A DNA stretch of 64,000 nt from Eleusine coracana subsp. coracana. Taxonomy: Eukaryota; Streptophyta; Magnoliopsida; Poales; Poaceae. Position numbers and translations under genes: made by a program. Under the pieces are notes generated by a model. It saw only the letters and a program-made list of their open reading frames with translations. It made no database searches and had not been told where the DNA came from. The stretch covers positions 59,136,707-59,200,706 of the forward strand of contig CM064420.1 of assembly GCA_032690845.1 (NCBI GenBank). Direction: 5' to 3'. How positions within the stretch are numbered: the first letter of the stretch is position 1; the number at the start of each line of letters is the position of its first letter. Below are positions 22,001 through 33,270 of this stretch, piece after piece.

Positions 22001-23178
22001 GTGACGTGCACTGTTTCTACATTGGTTGACCTGTTGACTTGTCAGATTGAGTTATACGTTTTAGGGAACTGCAAAAACTAATACTACAGCAGTATATGAA
22101 GAAATATAATAATAAAATTCAATCTTATTAGGAAAAGTGGGCGATTGTGATTGTATTGGTGCAATTTGGCTACTGTTCATCTGTAGGAAAGCTTTGCCTC
22201 AACTTAATTACTTATATTTATGTTGTTGAAGTAAACTTTGACTAACTTTTCTATTATATTCCTTCTGTTAGGGAGAAGATAGTGACTGTGCCCAGGAAGA
22301 AGACTCAACGTTATATCAAGAGAGAAGATTATGCTTTAACGGCAGCACAGATAGATAATGTTGTTTCTCTGATACCTTTTAAAGTTTTGATTACCATTGG
22401 CACATTCTAACGCATGCACCTGTGTCATTATGCAGTGTGTTCAAAGTGAATTACTTGAGCGTCTGAATAAAGGGCTCTATGGTGAAATTTACAATTATGA
22501 CGAGGACAAATTCATAACTATTCTCGCCACCATAGGAAACATTGAAGAAGTAAGTGCTAAGTTTTAAGCTCACCATGTTATGTTCTCACTGTTCACAGGA
22601 TAACTTATATTTTTGTGTTTCACTTGTCAATGCAGGAAGGTAAGGATGAGTATGTTATAGCTGATGATATGGAACGAGAGGTGGATGACCTGGAAGATTT
22701 TGAAGGGCTTCTTAACAATAGACTCGGTAAATTTTCCATCTTTCTTCTGACTTAACTTGGAATCTGTCATGGGCTTGTGGGATTTATTGTTGTTGGAAAT
22801 GAATTATACTTCTGCTCTAATCATCTTTAACGTTAAAAAATGGTGGTAGGTGACACATATGAATTTCATGATCTTGAGAAACAAAAATGGTCGAGTTCCA
22901 ATTCAAGATCAATGATTGGGAAAAGGTCTAGGAAGGTTATAACTGAGGTAAAACACACTGTACCACTTGGTTGTAATCAATGACTTTAAAACAACAATTT
23001 TAGCTCATTTTTACACTGAAACTTGTCCTAACAATATTAGTTAAAAATCACAGGAGTAATTTCAAACTGAGTTTTTTCTTTATACTGTGTCGTTGATTAT
23101 AATTTTTTCTTTTGTTCACTATCCTAACAGTTGGAACAAGAAGAGGACACGCATAACCGGCGAAGGACGCTAATTTGA
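19052..23178 (+). pseudogene. MAK16: MAK16 homologue (60S ribosome biogenesis), frameshifted in exon 3
   Basis: Nine exons: 19052-19110, 19211-19320, 19990-20103, 20204-20301, 22272-22359, 22436-22549, 22636-22726, 22850-22947, 23131-23178. The product opens MSDDVVWDCIRHGHCSFMAK and continues GIFCRNPYNATGICNRSSCP, then ANSRYATIRDHDGVFYLYMK and LPKKLWERVKL. Later parts are LVHKIKQRLTKMTQYRIRM, REKIVTVPRKKTQ, LLERLNKGLYGEIYNY and an acidic EREVDDLEDFEGLL. MAK16 is a nucleolar Zn-type protein needed for 27S pre-rRNA and 60S subunit maturation. After WERVKL the family reads two residues then NYEKA; here NYEKAIEVIDKHL occurs one frame over, fitting a 5-bp deletion near 20061-20065. Translation as written stops soon after in intron 3. 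All splice sites look sound, though the exon 5 donor is weak (GTTGTT). Either recent pseudogenisation or a sequence error. Confidence 0.82.
20631..21888. mobile_element. GC-rich non-autonomous TIR element in MAK16 intron 4
   Basis: The ends TAGACTGTCCGCAC and GTGCAGACAGTCTA form a near-perfect inverted repeat. The interior (20790-21430) is very GC-rich, with repeated GGAGGAGGGGCCC-like units, and encodes long but low-complexity Pro/Arg frames on both strands. The last 95 bp (21795-21888) repeat 21522-21630, and a perfect palindrome ATGAATTAGAT-CTAT-ATCTAATTCAT lies at about 21725-21750. It enlarges intron 4 to about 1970 bp. The family was not identified. Confidence 0.6.
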
Positions 23179-23511
23179 AAATTGTGCCAGCACGACTTTA
23201 ATTACTTGCTAGAGTTTTTTATGACCATTTTTTGCGTAGTTTAAGTCAACCTTTCTTGATGAAAAAATGAAACAAACAAAGGTTGTATCTAGGAACTATG
23301 TCTGGTATTGACCCAAATTTATGTTATCTGTAGCAGTAATAATAAGACATGTAAATTCGGCAATATCATCAATACACAGTAGTTAAAGGGACAAAATCGT
23401 CTGTTATTCTTATAGAAAAGACATAAATGTGTCGTTTATAGTACAAAACAGGTGGTGGCTCTGTTTAAAGTCTTGATGGCATGACTCTTGATCAGTCAGT
23501 CCACAAAATAT

Positions 23512-23591
23512 ACTCCCTTGGTATTTTTATTGATGTTGTCGTCCAGTTCAAATTTGTACTACTGGACAACATCAATAAAGATATGGAGAGA
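23512..23591. mobile_element. Very short Stowaway-like MITE (about 80 bp)
   Basis: The ends CTCCCTTGGTA and TATGGAGAGAG are flanked by TA on each side. The interior is a hairpin: TTTATTGATGTTGTC pairs with ACAACATCAATAAA and TCCAGT with ACTGGA. It lies in the MAK16 3' region. Confidence 0.65.
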
Positions 23592-23617
23592 GTACAATTT
23601 TACGGCAGACCGTACTC

Positions 23618-23807
23618 AGGGTTTGAAGAACTGGCTGGAACCGGTCAATTATCCCGGTTAACCGGGGAACGTTTCCACTCGGCTAACCGTAGCTAGTTAC
23701 TGTAGCTAAACGGTTAGCCGATACGGTTAGCCGGTTGGTTCTCTGGTTAACCGGCTAGTTTCCAGCCAAACCAAACCGGCCGGTTCCAGCGACTTTTTCA
23801 ACCTTGG
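23618..23807. mobile_element. hAT-type MITE, 190 bp
   Basis: Flanked by a perfect 8-bp target duplication CCGTACTC (23610-23617 and 23808-23815). The ends AGGGTTTGAA and TTCAACCTTGG are an imperfect inverted repeat. The interior has repeated AACCGG/GGTTA subterminal motifs. Same family as 26880-27079 and related in its termini to the hAT transposon at 1-1677. Confidence 0.8.
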
Positions 23808-24460
23808 CCGTACTCAACTTTGTCAAATTGACACTAGTGCTCATAGTCGCCATGGCTTTCCCTTCCTGGCTTCCTGCATCAAAGTGGCTTGGAGAACAAA
23901 TTTGGATAAAAACTTGAGGGCAATCAACATCAGAATGAGCTTTAGACCAGTTTTAATCCTTGGTTTCATTTCACTCTTTTCAAATGTGTCATGTTAGATT
24001 TAGAGATTTGATTGGAAGGATGAAATTGTTTCTCTTAATATATGTTTTTATCTCATTGTTTTATAGATAAGTCATAATAATAAATTATTATAGTGAGATT
24101 GGTTAAAATGTGTTTGAATAAAACTTTTTGCTCTGATTGAGAGTTTCAATGGAGTTTCATGTCTATGAAACATTGTCAAATGAGTTTTATTCTAAGGCTA
24201 GTTCCAATAAAAAGTTTTATTTTGTTGTTTCTAAAGTACCACATAAGTAACAAGGATGATTGAAATCATAACTATAATGCATAGTTTCATTTTGTTGTTT
24301 CCTAGGTACACATGTAAGAGATAACTGTCTTGGAAACAGTATAAACATGGTTTCATCTAGATGAAACTCCTTCCTTCTATTTTCTTATTAATTTATTGCT
24401 ATATCATCTAAAATGGTGACATGACACCCTATTTAATGAGAATGAAACCCTCCATTATGA

Positions 24461-26611
24461 GTAGTCTAATGAAATCTATTTTTCTCTCATTCATCTTAAT
24501 TACAATGCCATGTTACTTTTTTTTTCTTATATGACATATTATTTAATATAAATAAAACTTCCATTAAAACTAGTCTAAGTAAAAACATTTAACGGTCGGC
24601 TTAATGGTGAGCCACTATGTAGAGAACTGAGTTTTAGGTGATGATGATAATGATGATAGAAATCACGATTCGTTCGTTGGGTTGATCGTGGGTTGGGAAG
24701 CCATGTCTGACCCAATCTACATATCTTTAGAAGATATAACATATTAAAAATAATTAAATACTATTCCTCTACCTTCATATTGTGCCATATCATCTGAAAA
24801 TTTTCAACCTTTGGATCACAATTTATGACGTATCATGTTTGTCGCCTTCCAACCAACTATGATTGTTTTCCACCATACGTACAACTATTATTTTTCATAA
24901 TCAAAACATCAACTTGGTTACTTTCCAAAAGGGCCTGTAGACTAATGGTTACAAAAGCCTAACATCTCAGGTCCTCGATTCGACTCCCCATAGGAGCGAT
25001 TTTTTTAGAATTTAATAACATTGTGCTTTTAATAGGAGGCGATGCTCCTGTCGACAGCGAAGCGCTAATGATGACTTCACGTCTTCGAAGATACTCAGAG
25101 GGGTAGAGTTTGCGTACATGTTCATAGGGACGAGCGTGCGTGTATTGTAAGCGTAATGTATAATTTTTATTGTGAGTAGTCTAATGAAATCTATTTTTCT
25201 CTCATTCATCTTAATTACAATGCCATATTACTCTTTTTTTTCTTATATGATATATTATTTAATATAAAGAAAACTTCCATTAAAACTAGTCTAAGCAAAT
25301 GAAGAAGGACATTTAACGGTCGGCTTAATGGTGAGCCACCATATAGGGAACTGAGTTTTAAGTGATGATGATAATGACAATAGGAATCACAATTCGTTCG
25401 TTGGGTTGATCGTGGGTTGGGAAGCCATGTCTGATCCAATCTATATATCTTTAGAAGATATAATATACTAAAGTAATTAAATACTATTTCTCTACCTTTA
25501 TATTGTGCGATATCATCTGAAAATTTTCAACCATTGGATCACAATTTATGACGTATCATGTCTGTCACCTTCCAACCAACTATGGTTGTTTTTCACGATG
25601 CGTACAACTATTATTTTTCATAATCAAAACATCAACTTGGTTTCTTTGCAAAAGGGCCTGTAGACTAATGGTTACAAGAGCCTAACATCTCAGCTCCTCG
25701 GTTCGACTCTCCATAGAAGCGATTTTTTTAGAATTTAATGACATTGTGTTTTCAGTGGTAGGCGATGCTCTCGTTGACAGCGAAGCGCTAATAATGACTT
25801 CATGTCTTCGAAGATACTCAGAGGGGTAGAGTTTGCGTATATGTTCATAGGGACGAGTGTGCGTGTATTATGAGCATAATGTGTAATTTCCATTGTGAGT
25901 AGTCTAATGAAATCTATTTTTCTCTCATTCATCTTAATTACAATGTCATATTACTTTTTTTTTCTTATATGACATATTATTTAATATAAATAAAATTTCC
26001 ATTAAAACTAGTCTAAGCAAATGAAGAAGGACATTTAACGGTCGGTTTAATAGTGAGCCACCATGTGGGGAACTGAGTTTTAAGTGATGATGATAATGAT
26101 GATAGGAATCACGATTTGTTCTTTGGGTTGATCGTGGGTTGGGAAGCCATGTCTGACTCAATCTACATATCTTTAGAAGATGTAACATACTAAAAGTAAT
26201 TAAATACTATTCCTCTGCCTTCATATTGTGCCTATCATTTGAAAATTTTCAACCATTGAATCACAATTTATGACGTATCATGTCTGTCGCCTTCCAACCA
26301 ACTATGATTATTTTCCACCATGCGTACAACTATTATTTTTCATAATCAAAACATCAATTTGGTTACTTTGCAAAAGGGCATATAGACTAATGGTTATAAG
26401 AGCCTAACATCTCAGGTCCTCGATTTAACTCCCCATAGGAGCGATTTTTGTAGAATTTAATAACATTGTGCTTTTAGTGATAGGCGATGCTCCCGTCGAC
26501 AGCGAAGCGTTAATGATGACTTCATGTCTTCGAAGATACTTAGAGGGGTAGAGTTTGTGTATATATTTATAGGGACGAGTGTGCGTGTATTATGAGCGTA
26601 ATGTGTAATTT
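24461..26611. repeat. Three tandem copies of a 715-724 bp unit
   Basis: The copies run about 24461-25175, 25176-25898 and 25899-26611 and are highly similar throughout. Each contains AACGGTCGG (24591, 25315, 26037), ATTATTTTTCATAATCAAAAC, and a tRNA-like segment followed by a tail ending near GGGACGAG and TGCGTGTATT. Each also contains part of a TIR element (AAAACTTCCATTAAAACTAG). Weak minus-strand frames (such as 25012-25209 and 25735-25932) repeat with it and are not genes. Confidence 0.9.
24931..25153 (+). mobile_element. SINE-like element with Pol III boxes (copy 1 of 3)
   Basis: GGGCCTGTAGACTAATGG resembles an A box and GATTCGACTCC resembles a B box about 35 bp later, followed by a body ending GCGTGTATTGTAAGCG. 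Equivalent copies are at 25654-25877 (B box GGTTCGACTC, the best preserved) and 26376-26600 (B box decayed). The head is too degraded to fold as a functional tRNA. Assignment as a tRNA-derived SINE is inference from box spacing. Confidence 0.5.
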
Positions 26612-26879
26612 CAAAATGAAAAATTGGTGGCTTGAGCTACTGACACTATTCCTCCGACAATCACTCTCCTTGCACAATCTTCCACTCTTCCGACTACATC
26701 TATTTTATATTAAACGCACTATAATTCCAATAGTCCTATTTAGCATCCACTAACTGCATTTAGTCAGACCCATCTACGATGTGCACCTCTATTTTCAGTT
26801 AATTCTATTGCTTTGTTTTCAGAAATGGATAACTCAACCCCATATATAAAGAAGACCTCAAGCACAATGCTGTAGGGGC

Positions 26880-27079
26880 CAGGGTTCAAATAACCGGATT
26901 GACCAGTTGGTTCAATTTGAAACCGATCAATTAACCGTAATAACCGACCAGTTAACCGAATAACTACAATACTAAGTCTAGTTTTTTAGGGCTAACCGAC
27001 CGGTTAGTGCAACTGGCCAGAACCAGTTTTCCGGTTATCCCGATTAACCGGCCGGTTGCCACCGGTTATTCAAACCCTG
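26880..27079. mobile_element. hAT-type MITE, 200 bp
   Basis: The ends CAGGGTTCAAATAACCGG and CCGGTTATTCAAACCCTG are excellent inverted repeats. They are flanked by GTAGGGGC (26872-26879) and CTAGGGGC (27080-27087), a 7/8 target duplication. The interior has many AACCGG motifs, as in 23618-23807. Confidence 0.8.
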
Positions 27080-27133
27080 CTAGGGGCTAAGAAGAACCAG
27101 TGAACATATGAGCTACTTGTGAGGCTTTTCACC

Positions 27134-27482
27134 CACTACTTGACGCATATCTGATCCGGTGCATGGTGATGCCCCTTGAAGTTGTGTTTGGTCTTCTATA
27201 CATGAGTAGTGTAGGAGAATACAGAACAGAGGATAATGAACATGATGGTGCACAGTCCAAATGTATTATTTCTCAGTGTAACAAATCTCTATATGCATCT
27301 GTCAAGCTTTCCACTCTTCCACTACTTGACGCATGTCTGATCTGGTGCATGGTGATGCCCCTCGAAGTTGCGTTAGCTCTTCTACTCATCACTAATGTGG
27401 GAGAGCAGAGGAGAAGTACGACGGTGCACATCCGCAATGTATTATTCCTTAGTGTAACATATTTCTGTATGCATCAAAAGAG
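27134..27482. repeat. Two tandem copies of a 186-bp unit
   Basis: CACTACTTGACGCAT starts both units (27134 and 27320). GGTGCATGGTGATGCCCCT and CAGTGTAACA-like motifs recur in step. A 171-aa frame spans both copies (27163-27678), but it has no recognisable domain and is attributed to the repeat. From 27483 to 28560 nothing else is recognised. Confidence 0.7.
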
Positions 27483-28692
27483 TACAATAGCTGATCAAGT
27501 TTCAAGGTCACGTGCTCTCATGACATCAGAAAAAGACATCGTGCCTTTACGGCTCCTGCACATGTATTTCTTCTTATTGTTTTTCCTCTCCTATTTTGAT
27601 TCCCCTGCCTTCTATCAGATTTTTATATATTTTTCTTTCCGGCTACAAGAAACAGAGCTACTACTTTTGAGTTGCTAATGTAGACCTTCCGTGTTCTCTT
27701 ATTATAAGCATCTCAAGCATGGATTGTGGACTACACATTGATCCACTACACAAAGCCCTCCATCAAAATTAGAGTGAATATATATACACACTTATGCTGT
27801 TTTACATTAATCTATACTTGACAATATTATCATTAAAATATATAACAGATTTCAAATACTAATTATCTATGGATCTTTGCATCATCCAATTTTTAATTGA
27901 GCTTAAAATGCGGTGCTAGCCCACTTTATCTTCGGTCAAGATCAATCAAAAATTAGTTTTACCACATTTGTGATCTCAAATAAAAAACACTTGAATCTGG
28001 TGTATGATATATTTTTAAAAAATCTCATAGCAATGTGCGGGGTATCAACTAATAAATTGGTACTACCACATGGTTACAAAAGAATAAATGCCATCACCAA
28101 AGCTAAAACCAAGGGTCTCAATGAGCAATGGCATGCCTCTCCGTTAGTACTACGACGATAGACGATTTCGTTCCATAGGTAAATGAAACGTATTGACGCA
28201 AATCTCATGAATTTGCTCGACACAAGATCAACCTCAACGCAGATAAAGTACTTTTAAGACATGTGCCTTTTGATCAAAATCAAGAAAAAAAATTCAAAAT
28301 CACCCAATCATGTGACAATATGAGTGACAGGTTTTCGTTACTTCATCAACATCAACACCAGTTTTAATCATCTAAAAAAAAGCCAGTTTTAGTAATATAC
28401 TTTCTTTTTTTAATTTTTTCTCCTGGAAATAATGAACCTTTTATTTGATTCTGTCCCTTTTCTGTTGATACAGAAGCTGAAATGATATAATATTTTCTTT
28501 TTTTAAAGAAAATGCATAAACGCCAGTGACGAGAATTATTCACTCGTGTGCTTCTTGTGGGCTCTTGATTACAGACGTTGGGCCAGCCCGGTTCTTATCG
28601 TGAGCCCACAACTCAAGCCCTCGCAAGTCATCGTCCTCCCCACCAGCCACCGCCCAACCAACCCTCTGAGCCGGCGGCGGAGACAACGAGAG

Positions 28693-31600
28693 ATGTCGTC
28701 GTCGGGGGCGGCGGCGGCGGCGGCGGCGCAGCATCTCCCGCGGAAGGAGGCGCGGGAACTGGCTGGCCACGAGGGCGCGGTGCTGGCGGTGCGCTTCAAC
28801 CGTGACGGCAACTACTGCCTGAGCTGCGGCAAGGACCGCACGCTCCGCCTTTGGAATCCGCACACCGGTGCCCTAGTCAAGACCTACAAGTCACACGCCC
28901 GCGAGGTCCGGGACGTCCACTCCTCATCGTACGTACGCTCGCGCGCCCCTTGCTTTCTCCCTTAGCCGCATCTGGTCTGGAGTGAATTCAACTCATGCTT
29001 CTTCCTGTTTATTGGCAATCTGGTTGGTTGTTGTGAGCAGGGATAATGCGAAGCTGGTTTCGTGTGGGGCGGATAGGCAAATCTTTTACTGGGACGTCTC
29101 TACTGGTCGCGTCATCCGCAAGTTCCGTGGTCACAATAGCGAGGTATGGATCAGCCATTGAGTTCATTGGATTATTCACTGCACAATTTGTGATCGTAAT
29201 TTGGACACAACAATCATGCTATCATTGTAGCTCTTGGATTACTACTATTTTTTTAAAAAAAAAGCAGCAGGAGCTTTGCCATTCATTAAGGAGAGAATCA
29301 CAGCCTAGTGATTACAAAATACTAAGAGAAGGCTGAACAATAAAAGCAAGGCATCAGCGAACAGAACTACTCTGCTACAGAGGTACAGGCCAAGTGAAAC
29401 ATGGAGAAATCGTTCGATATCATTGCTGCAACTGCCGGGACTGAAAGTTCCCCCGATCGGAAGATTCTCCTGTTTCTCTCCTTCCAGATGCCCCACCATA
29501 AAAAGAACAGGATTCCATTATTTATTCGTTTCTCCTTTTTGGTGCCTGAGCTTTGAAGTCATCTCAGCCATTGCGGTGGTGAACCATTTGCGCCCATTGC
29601 ATTGTAGTTTGGCAGGTTGAAGTGATCAGCTATCCTGTTCCATACCGCCTCAGTGTAGTTGCATCCTGTTAGCAAATGGGTTGTGGTTTCATTTTCGGAA
29701 ATGCAGAGAATGCAGTTTGGGTTGCAATCCCAATTTCTCTTGGCCATGTTGTCAGCTGTTAAGACTATTATGCATAACCAGCGGAGTACTACTATTTGCA
29801 TAGCGTTATTGGTTGTGGCTCTGAACATTAGAGTGCCAATGTTAAGAACACTATGAGGGGTAGTGGGCTAGCACAAAGAGCCAAATGAGTAGTATACTGT
29901 AGTAGTAAACAATGTGATTATGTTTACTTGGTTAGGCCTGTCTATGTTACTCAAAGTATATAAACAAACAACAACTGGGATGACAAATGTATGATTCTTG
30001 GTGATTTGCCATGTGATCTAACTATCTCTGTGCTGGTTTCTGTAGGTCAATTCGGTGAAGTTTAATGAATACAATGCTGTTGTAGTGTCGGCTGGTTATG
30101 ACCGTACGGTGCGTGCATTTGATTGTAGGTCTCAAAGCAGTGATCCAATTCAGGTATTTTTGCATTGGTAAACTATATATGTATGCACCAGTTGTCATTT
30201 TTTTTACGCGGCACCAGTTGTCATATTATTGTTCTAGCATCTCATACTTTTTTTGGGATTTATCTCTCCTAGTGCAGACAATTGATACTTTTCAAGATAG
30301 TGTAATGTCAGTCATCCTAACCAAAACGGAAATTATTGCTGGTAGTGTTGATGGTACTGTTCGGACATTTGACATCCGCATGGGTAGGTAAGTGCTTTGC
30401 CTTGTTACACTCTGATGTTTCCAGTATGTGTCCATCTTTTCCAAATAAAACTTTGGGCCTCCCCATTCTTTTAGAGGAGAAACATGATCAAGTCCTAGTT
30501 CACGTCTCAGTCATTCTAGATCGTGATTCTCTCTTGCTGTTAACAGGGAGACTGTTGATAATCTGGGGCATCCTGTCAACTGTATATCTTTGTCAAATGA
30601 CAGTAATTGTCTTTTAGCAAACTGTTTAGATTCTACTGTGAGGCTTCTTGACAAGTAAGTGTTCTTTGGAAACTTCTGATCACTTTATTTTCAGCCTGGA
30701 CCCCCCTCTCTTCTGTTTAGCATTTTTGGAGCAGTTGAACCAATGAGCCGCCATCAATGCATTCACAGTGCTTAGACTCCTGTTTGTAGGATGATGCAGT
30801 CACATCCTTTAGTTCTCTTTTTCCATGTGGAATAGAGTGCATGTATAACTGCTCATTTTCCATATTAATTGGTTGGACGAAAGGTTTTTATGTGCATAAC
30901 TTTGACCAACTACTTGGTTCCATTTCTATCATGCCATTCTAGCTCTTGTCCTGACCAATCCAGCCATTGGGTTCTGCAGCTCTGATGAGCCGTACCATGG
31001 AGATTCTATACGCTTGCAGTTGCAGGCTTCTCTTTGTATTTCTTAGACAGAATTTGGAAATGCACCATTTTTTTGGGTGCACAAGTAAGTTTCAAGTTAG
31101 CATGAGTACTAAAATGTATGCCTTATTGAGCATTAATCAAGTTAAGTAGACAATTCTTTTTTGATCTTCCCTTGTTTTAAATTTGTTCCACTGGTAGCTG
31201 CAACAACAGACAAACTAGTTGGACATAGTGTGGTATTATTATGTATCAATGTTTTAGACATCTATTTGGGGATATTTTGATTTCAATTCCCAATTTAGGG
31301 GCCATAGCTAGAGATTGAAGTTTTAGTCTGCTAGTCCAAATGATTTTGCATAGGCTAGAATGTCTGCACTACGCTGGCTGTCTCTCGCTCATCATGGACA
31401 CATAAATTGATGTGTAGTTTTCTCATATTGTTTCCCATTATTGTTCTGATAGAAGGATTTGATTGCACCAATGACAGAAAAGAGCAAGAGTTTAAGATCA
31501 TAAATGGACCTTTAGTTTTCTCATATTGTTCCCCATTATTAAGCTGATAGAAGGATTTGATTGCACCATTCTGTGGTGTAGAGCCTTAATAGTGTGGCGT

Positions 31601-32332
31601 CACTGCAAATTTGATTTTGACCCTGTAAGTTTTTTTGGTAACTCAACATTTTGGCTTCTGTTGCTTTCACTAGGACCACAGGAGAATTGTTACAAGAGTA
31701 CAAAGGACATGCATGCAAGGTATCTCTCTCAATATCATCCTCTATTGCTTTCAAGATAATTTTGGAGTGGATAATGGAAGTATTAATAGATCAGTATGAT
31801 TTGGGAACTTTTTTAAATAAATATAGATTTGGGAACATTGTGTGGCATTTTTTGCTTATGAATGGAATAAATGGCTGTAATCTTTTTTCTAGGGAAATAA
31901 ATGGCTGTAGTTGTATAGGTAATGAGCTGTTCACTTTCTGATTTTTCATATGTACACAGTCATTCAAGATGGACTGCTGCCTAACCAATGATGATGCATA
32001 TGTCATTGGCGGATCTGAAGATGGCTATATATTCTTTTGGGAGTTAGTGGACGCACCTGTTGTTGCAAGTTTCCGGGCACATAGCTCTGTGGTATTTTTC
32101 CTTTCCAGAAGTGCATCTTATGCTGAGGCTACTTCTTTAGTTTTGCTCAAATTTAACAAAAGTACTAAACCATCATATTTTGTGAGCTGTCGGTTCATAT
32201 TTCACTGTTATCCTATGTAATAGCTGTGCCTGACATTGGTTTGTTTGGCAGGTTACTAGCATCAGTTACCACCCTACGAAGGCCTGCATGTTGACTTCTT
32301 CAGTGGATGGCTCTGTTCGTGTTTGGAACTGA
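28693..32332 (+). CDS. WDR83: WD40-repeat protein, WDR83/MORG1 homologue
   Basis: Eight exons: 28693-28928, 29041-29143, 30046-30153, 30278-30387, 30547-30654, 31674-31719, 31960-32091, 32252-32332. They total 924 nt (307 aa) with consistent phases and GT-AG junctions. The protein starts MSSSGAAAAAAAQHLPRKEA. Seven WD40 blades follow, with signatures such as GHEGAVLAVRFNRDGNYCLS, DRTLRLWNPHTG, GADRQIFYWDVSTG, SAGYDRTVRAFDCRS, GSVDGTVRTFDIRMG, CLDSTVRLLDKTTGELL and SSVDGSVRVWN before the stop. WDR83 is a small beta-propeller scaffold; in animals it organises ERK signalling and associates with the spliceosome, and plant copies are conserved but less studied. An upstream in-frame ATG (28546) is less likely as a start because the conserved part begins at MSSS. 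Intron 2 hosts an antisense LINE fragment. Confidence 0.92.
29262..29855 (-). mobile_element. LINE fragment (antisense) in WDR83 intron 2
   Basis: The minus strand encodes RWLCIIVLTADNMAKRNWDC followed by CNPNCILCISENETTTHLL, a C-x2-C...H-type zf-RVT zinc-binding region characteristic of plant LINE proteins. The T-run on the plus strand at the 29262 side marks the poly(A) end. It is 5'-truncated and has no full open frame. It is spliced out with the intron. Confidence 0.75.
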
Positions 32333-32931
32333 AGTTAATTATGCATTATTGGTGCAAACTGTGCCTGTATTTGTATTCCTAGGAACCATCAATTTGTGAC
32401 TTAAAAAGGTGTATCATGAAGATGAAACATGTATAGTCAGGCCTGCCAATGTCAGGCTGTTGGCCCTCTTATCTCAAATATAGCTAGTTCTGGGATTGTC
32501 CTAAGTTCATTTTTTTTATCTTAATTATCCATAGCAAAAATCTATAAAGATCGACAATAAGGATACTGCTCCTAGATTGGTCATAAAGCAAACTATATCT
32601 TAATATTATTCCATCTAAAAATTATTGTTGTCGTTGATTTTTTTAGTTATGTTTGATCTTAAAAAATCATTGATGATAACAATTTTATAATAGAGGGAAT
32701 AACTCTTAAGTAATCAATATTTGTATTTTTTTTGTTACTGTCATAAACGTAAAACTATCTATATTTTGGGGCAAAGGAAGATAGAGAGTAATAAAAAAAA
32801 TCAAGGGAGATGGGGATGCTCACCCTACCATTGTTTGGTAGGAGGTCAGAACCCTGGTCGGCTGGGTGACAACCACCGTCACTAGGCTTGCTAGGATGAG
32901 TAATTGTAGCCTTTAAAGGAAGAGGATGATT
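32333..32931. other. WDR83 3' region and short MITE
   Basis: Probable 3' UTR to about 32520. A minimal inverted-repeat element lies at about 32608-32700 (TTCCATCTAAAAATTATTGTT ... AACAATTTTATAATAGAGGGAA), resembling a very short Stowaway. No gene is seen. Confidence 0.5.
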
Positions 32932-33270
32932 GTGTTCGTTTTTATCTCTCTAATTTTTAGACCTGTCTCATCGAATATTATGATACTAATTAGGAGTATT
33001 AAATATAGATTATTGATAAAATCCAGTCCATAAGCCTCCCTCTGAATGACAAGATAAATCTATTAAAACTAATTAGATCATGATTAGATAATATGATGCT
33101 ATAGTAAACATCTCTTAATAATGACTTAATTAAGCTTAATGAATTTGTCACGTTGATACGCATTTAACTCTATAATTAGTTTTATATTTAATATATATTT
33201 AATAATTATATGTAGCATTTTAATAATTAATATGACCCACTAAAATTTAGACCCCAAGAAACAAACACAC
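32932..33270. mobile_element. TIR MITE, copy 1
   Basis: Runs from TTTTTAGACCTGTCTCATCG to TTTAGACCCCAAGAAACAAAC. The same element lies in the opposite orientation at 48570-48906, with most internal motifs kept (for example AATCATGATTAGATAATATGA and GTATTAAATATAGATTA). Family not assigned; the termini resemble PIF/Harbinger- or hAT-derived grass MITEs. Confidence 0.65.

Noticed and set aside
24931..25000. Possible tRNA gene
   Set aside because: The boxes are degenerate and no acceptor stem pairs; three copies inside a tandem repeat favour a SINE-like element.
24461..26611. CRISPR-like or satellite array
   Set aside because: Only three long units with no spacer structure, in plant nuclear DNA; a tandem duplication fits.
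27163..27678. 171-aa plus-strand frame
   Set aside because: It spans two tandem 186-bp repeats and has no recognisable motif or splice context.
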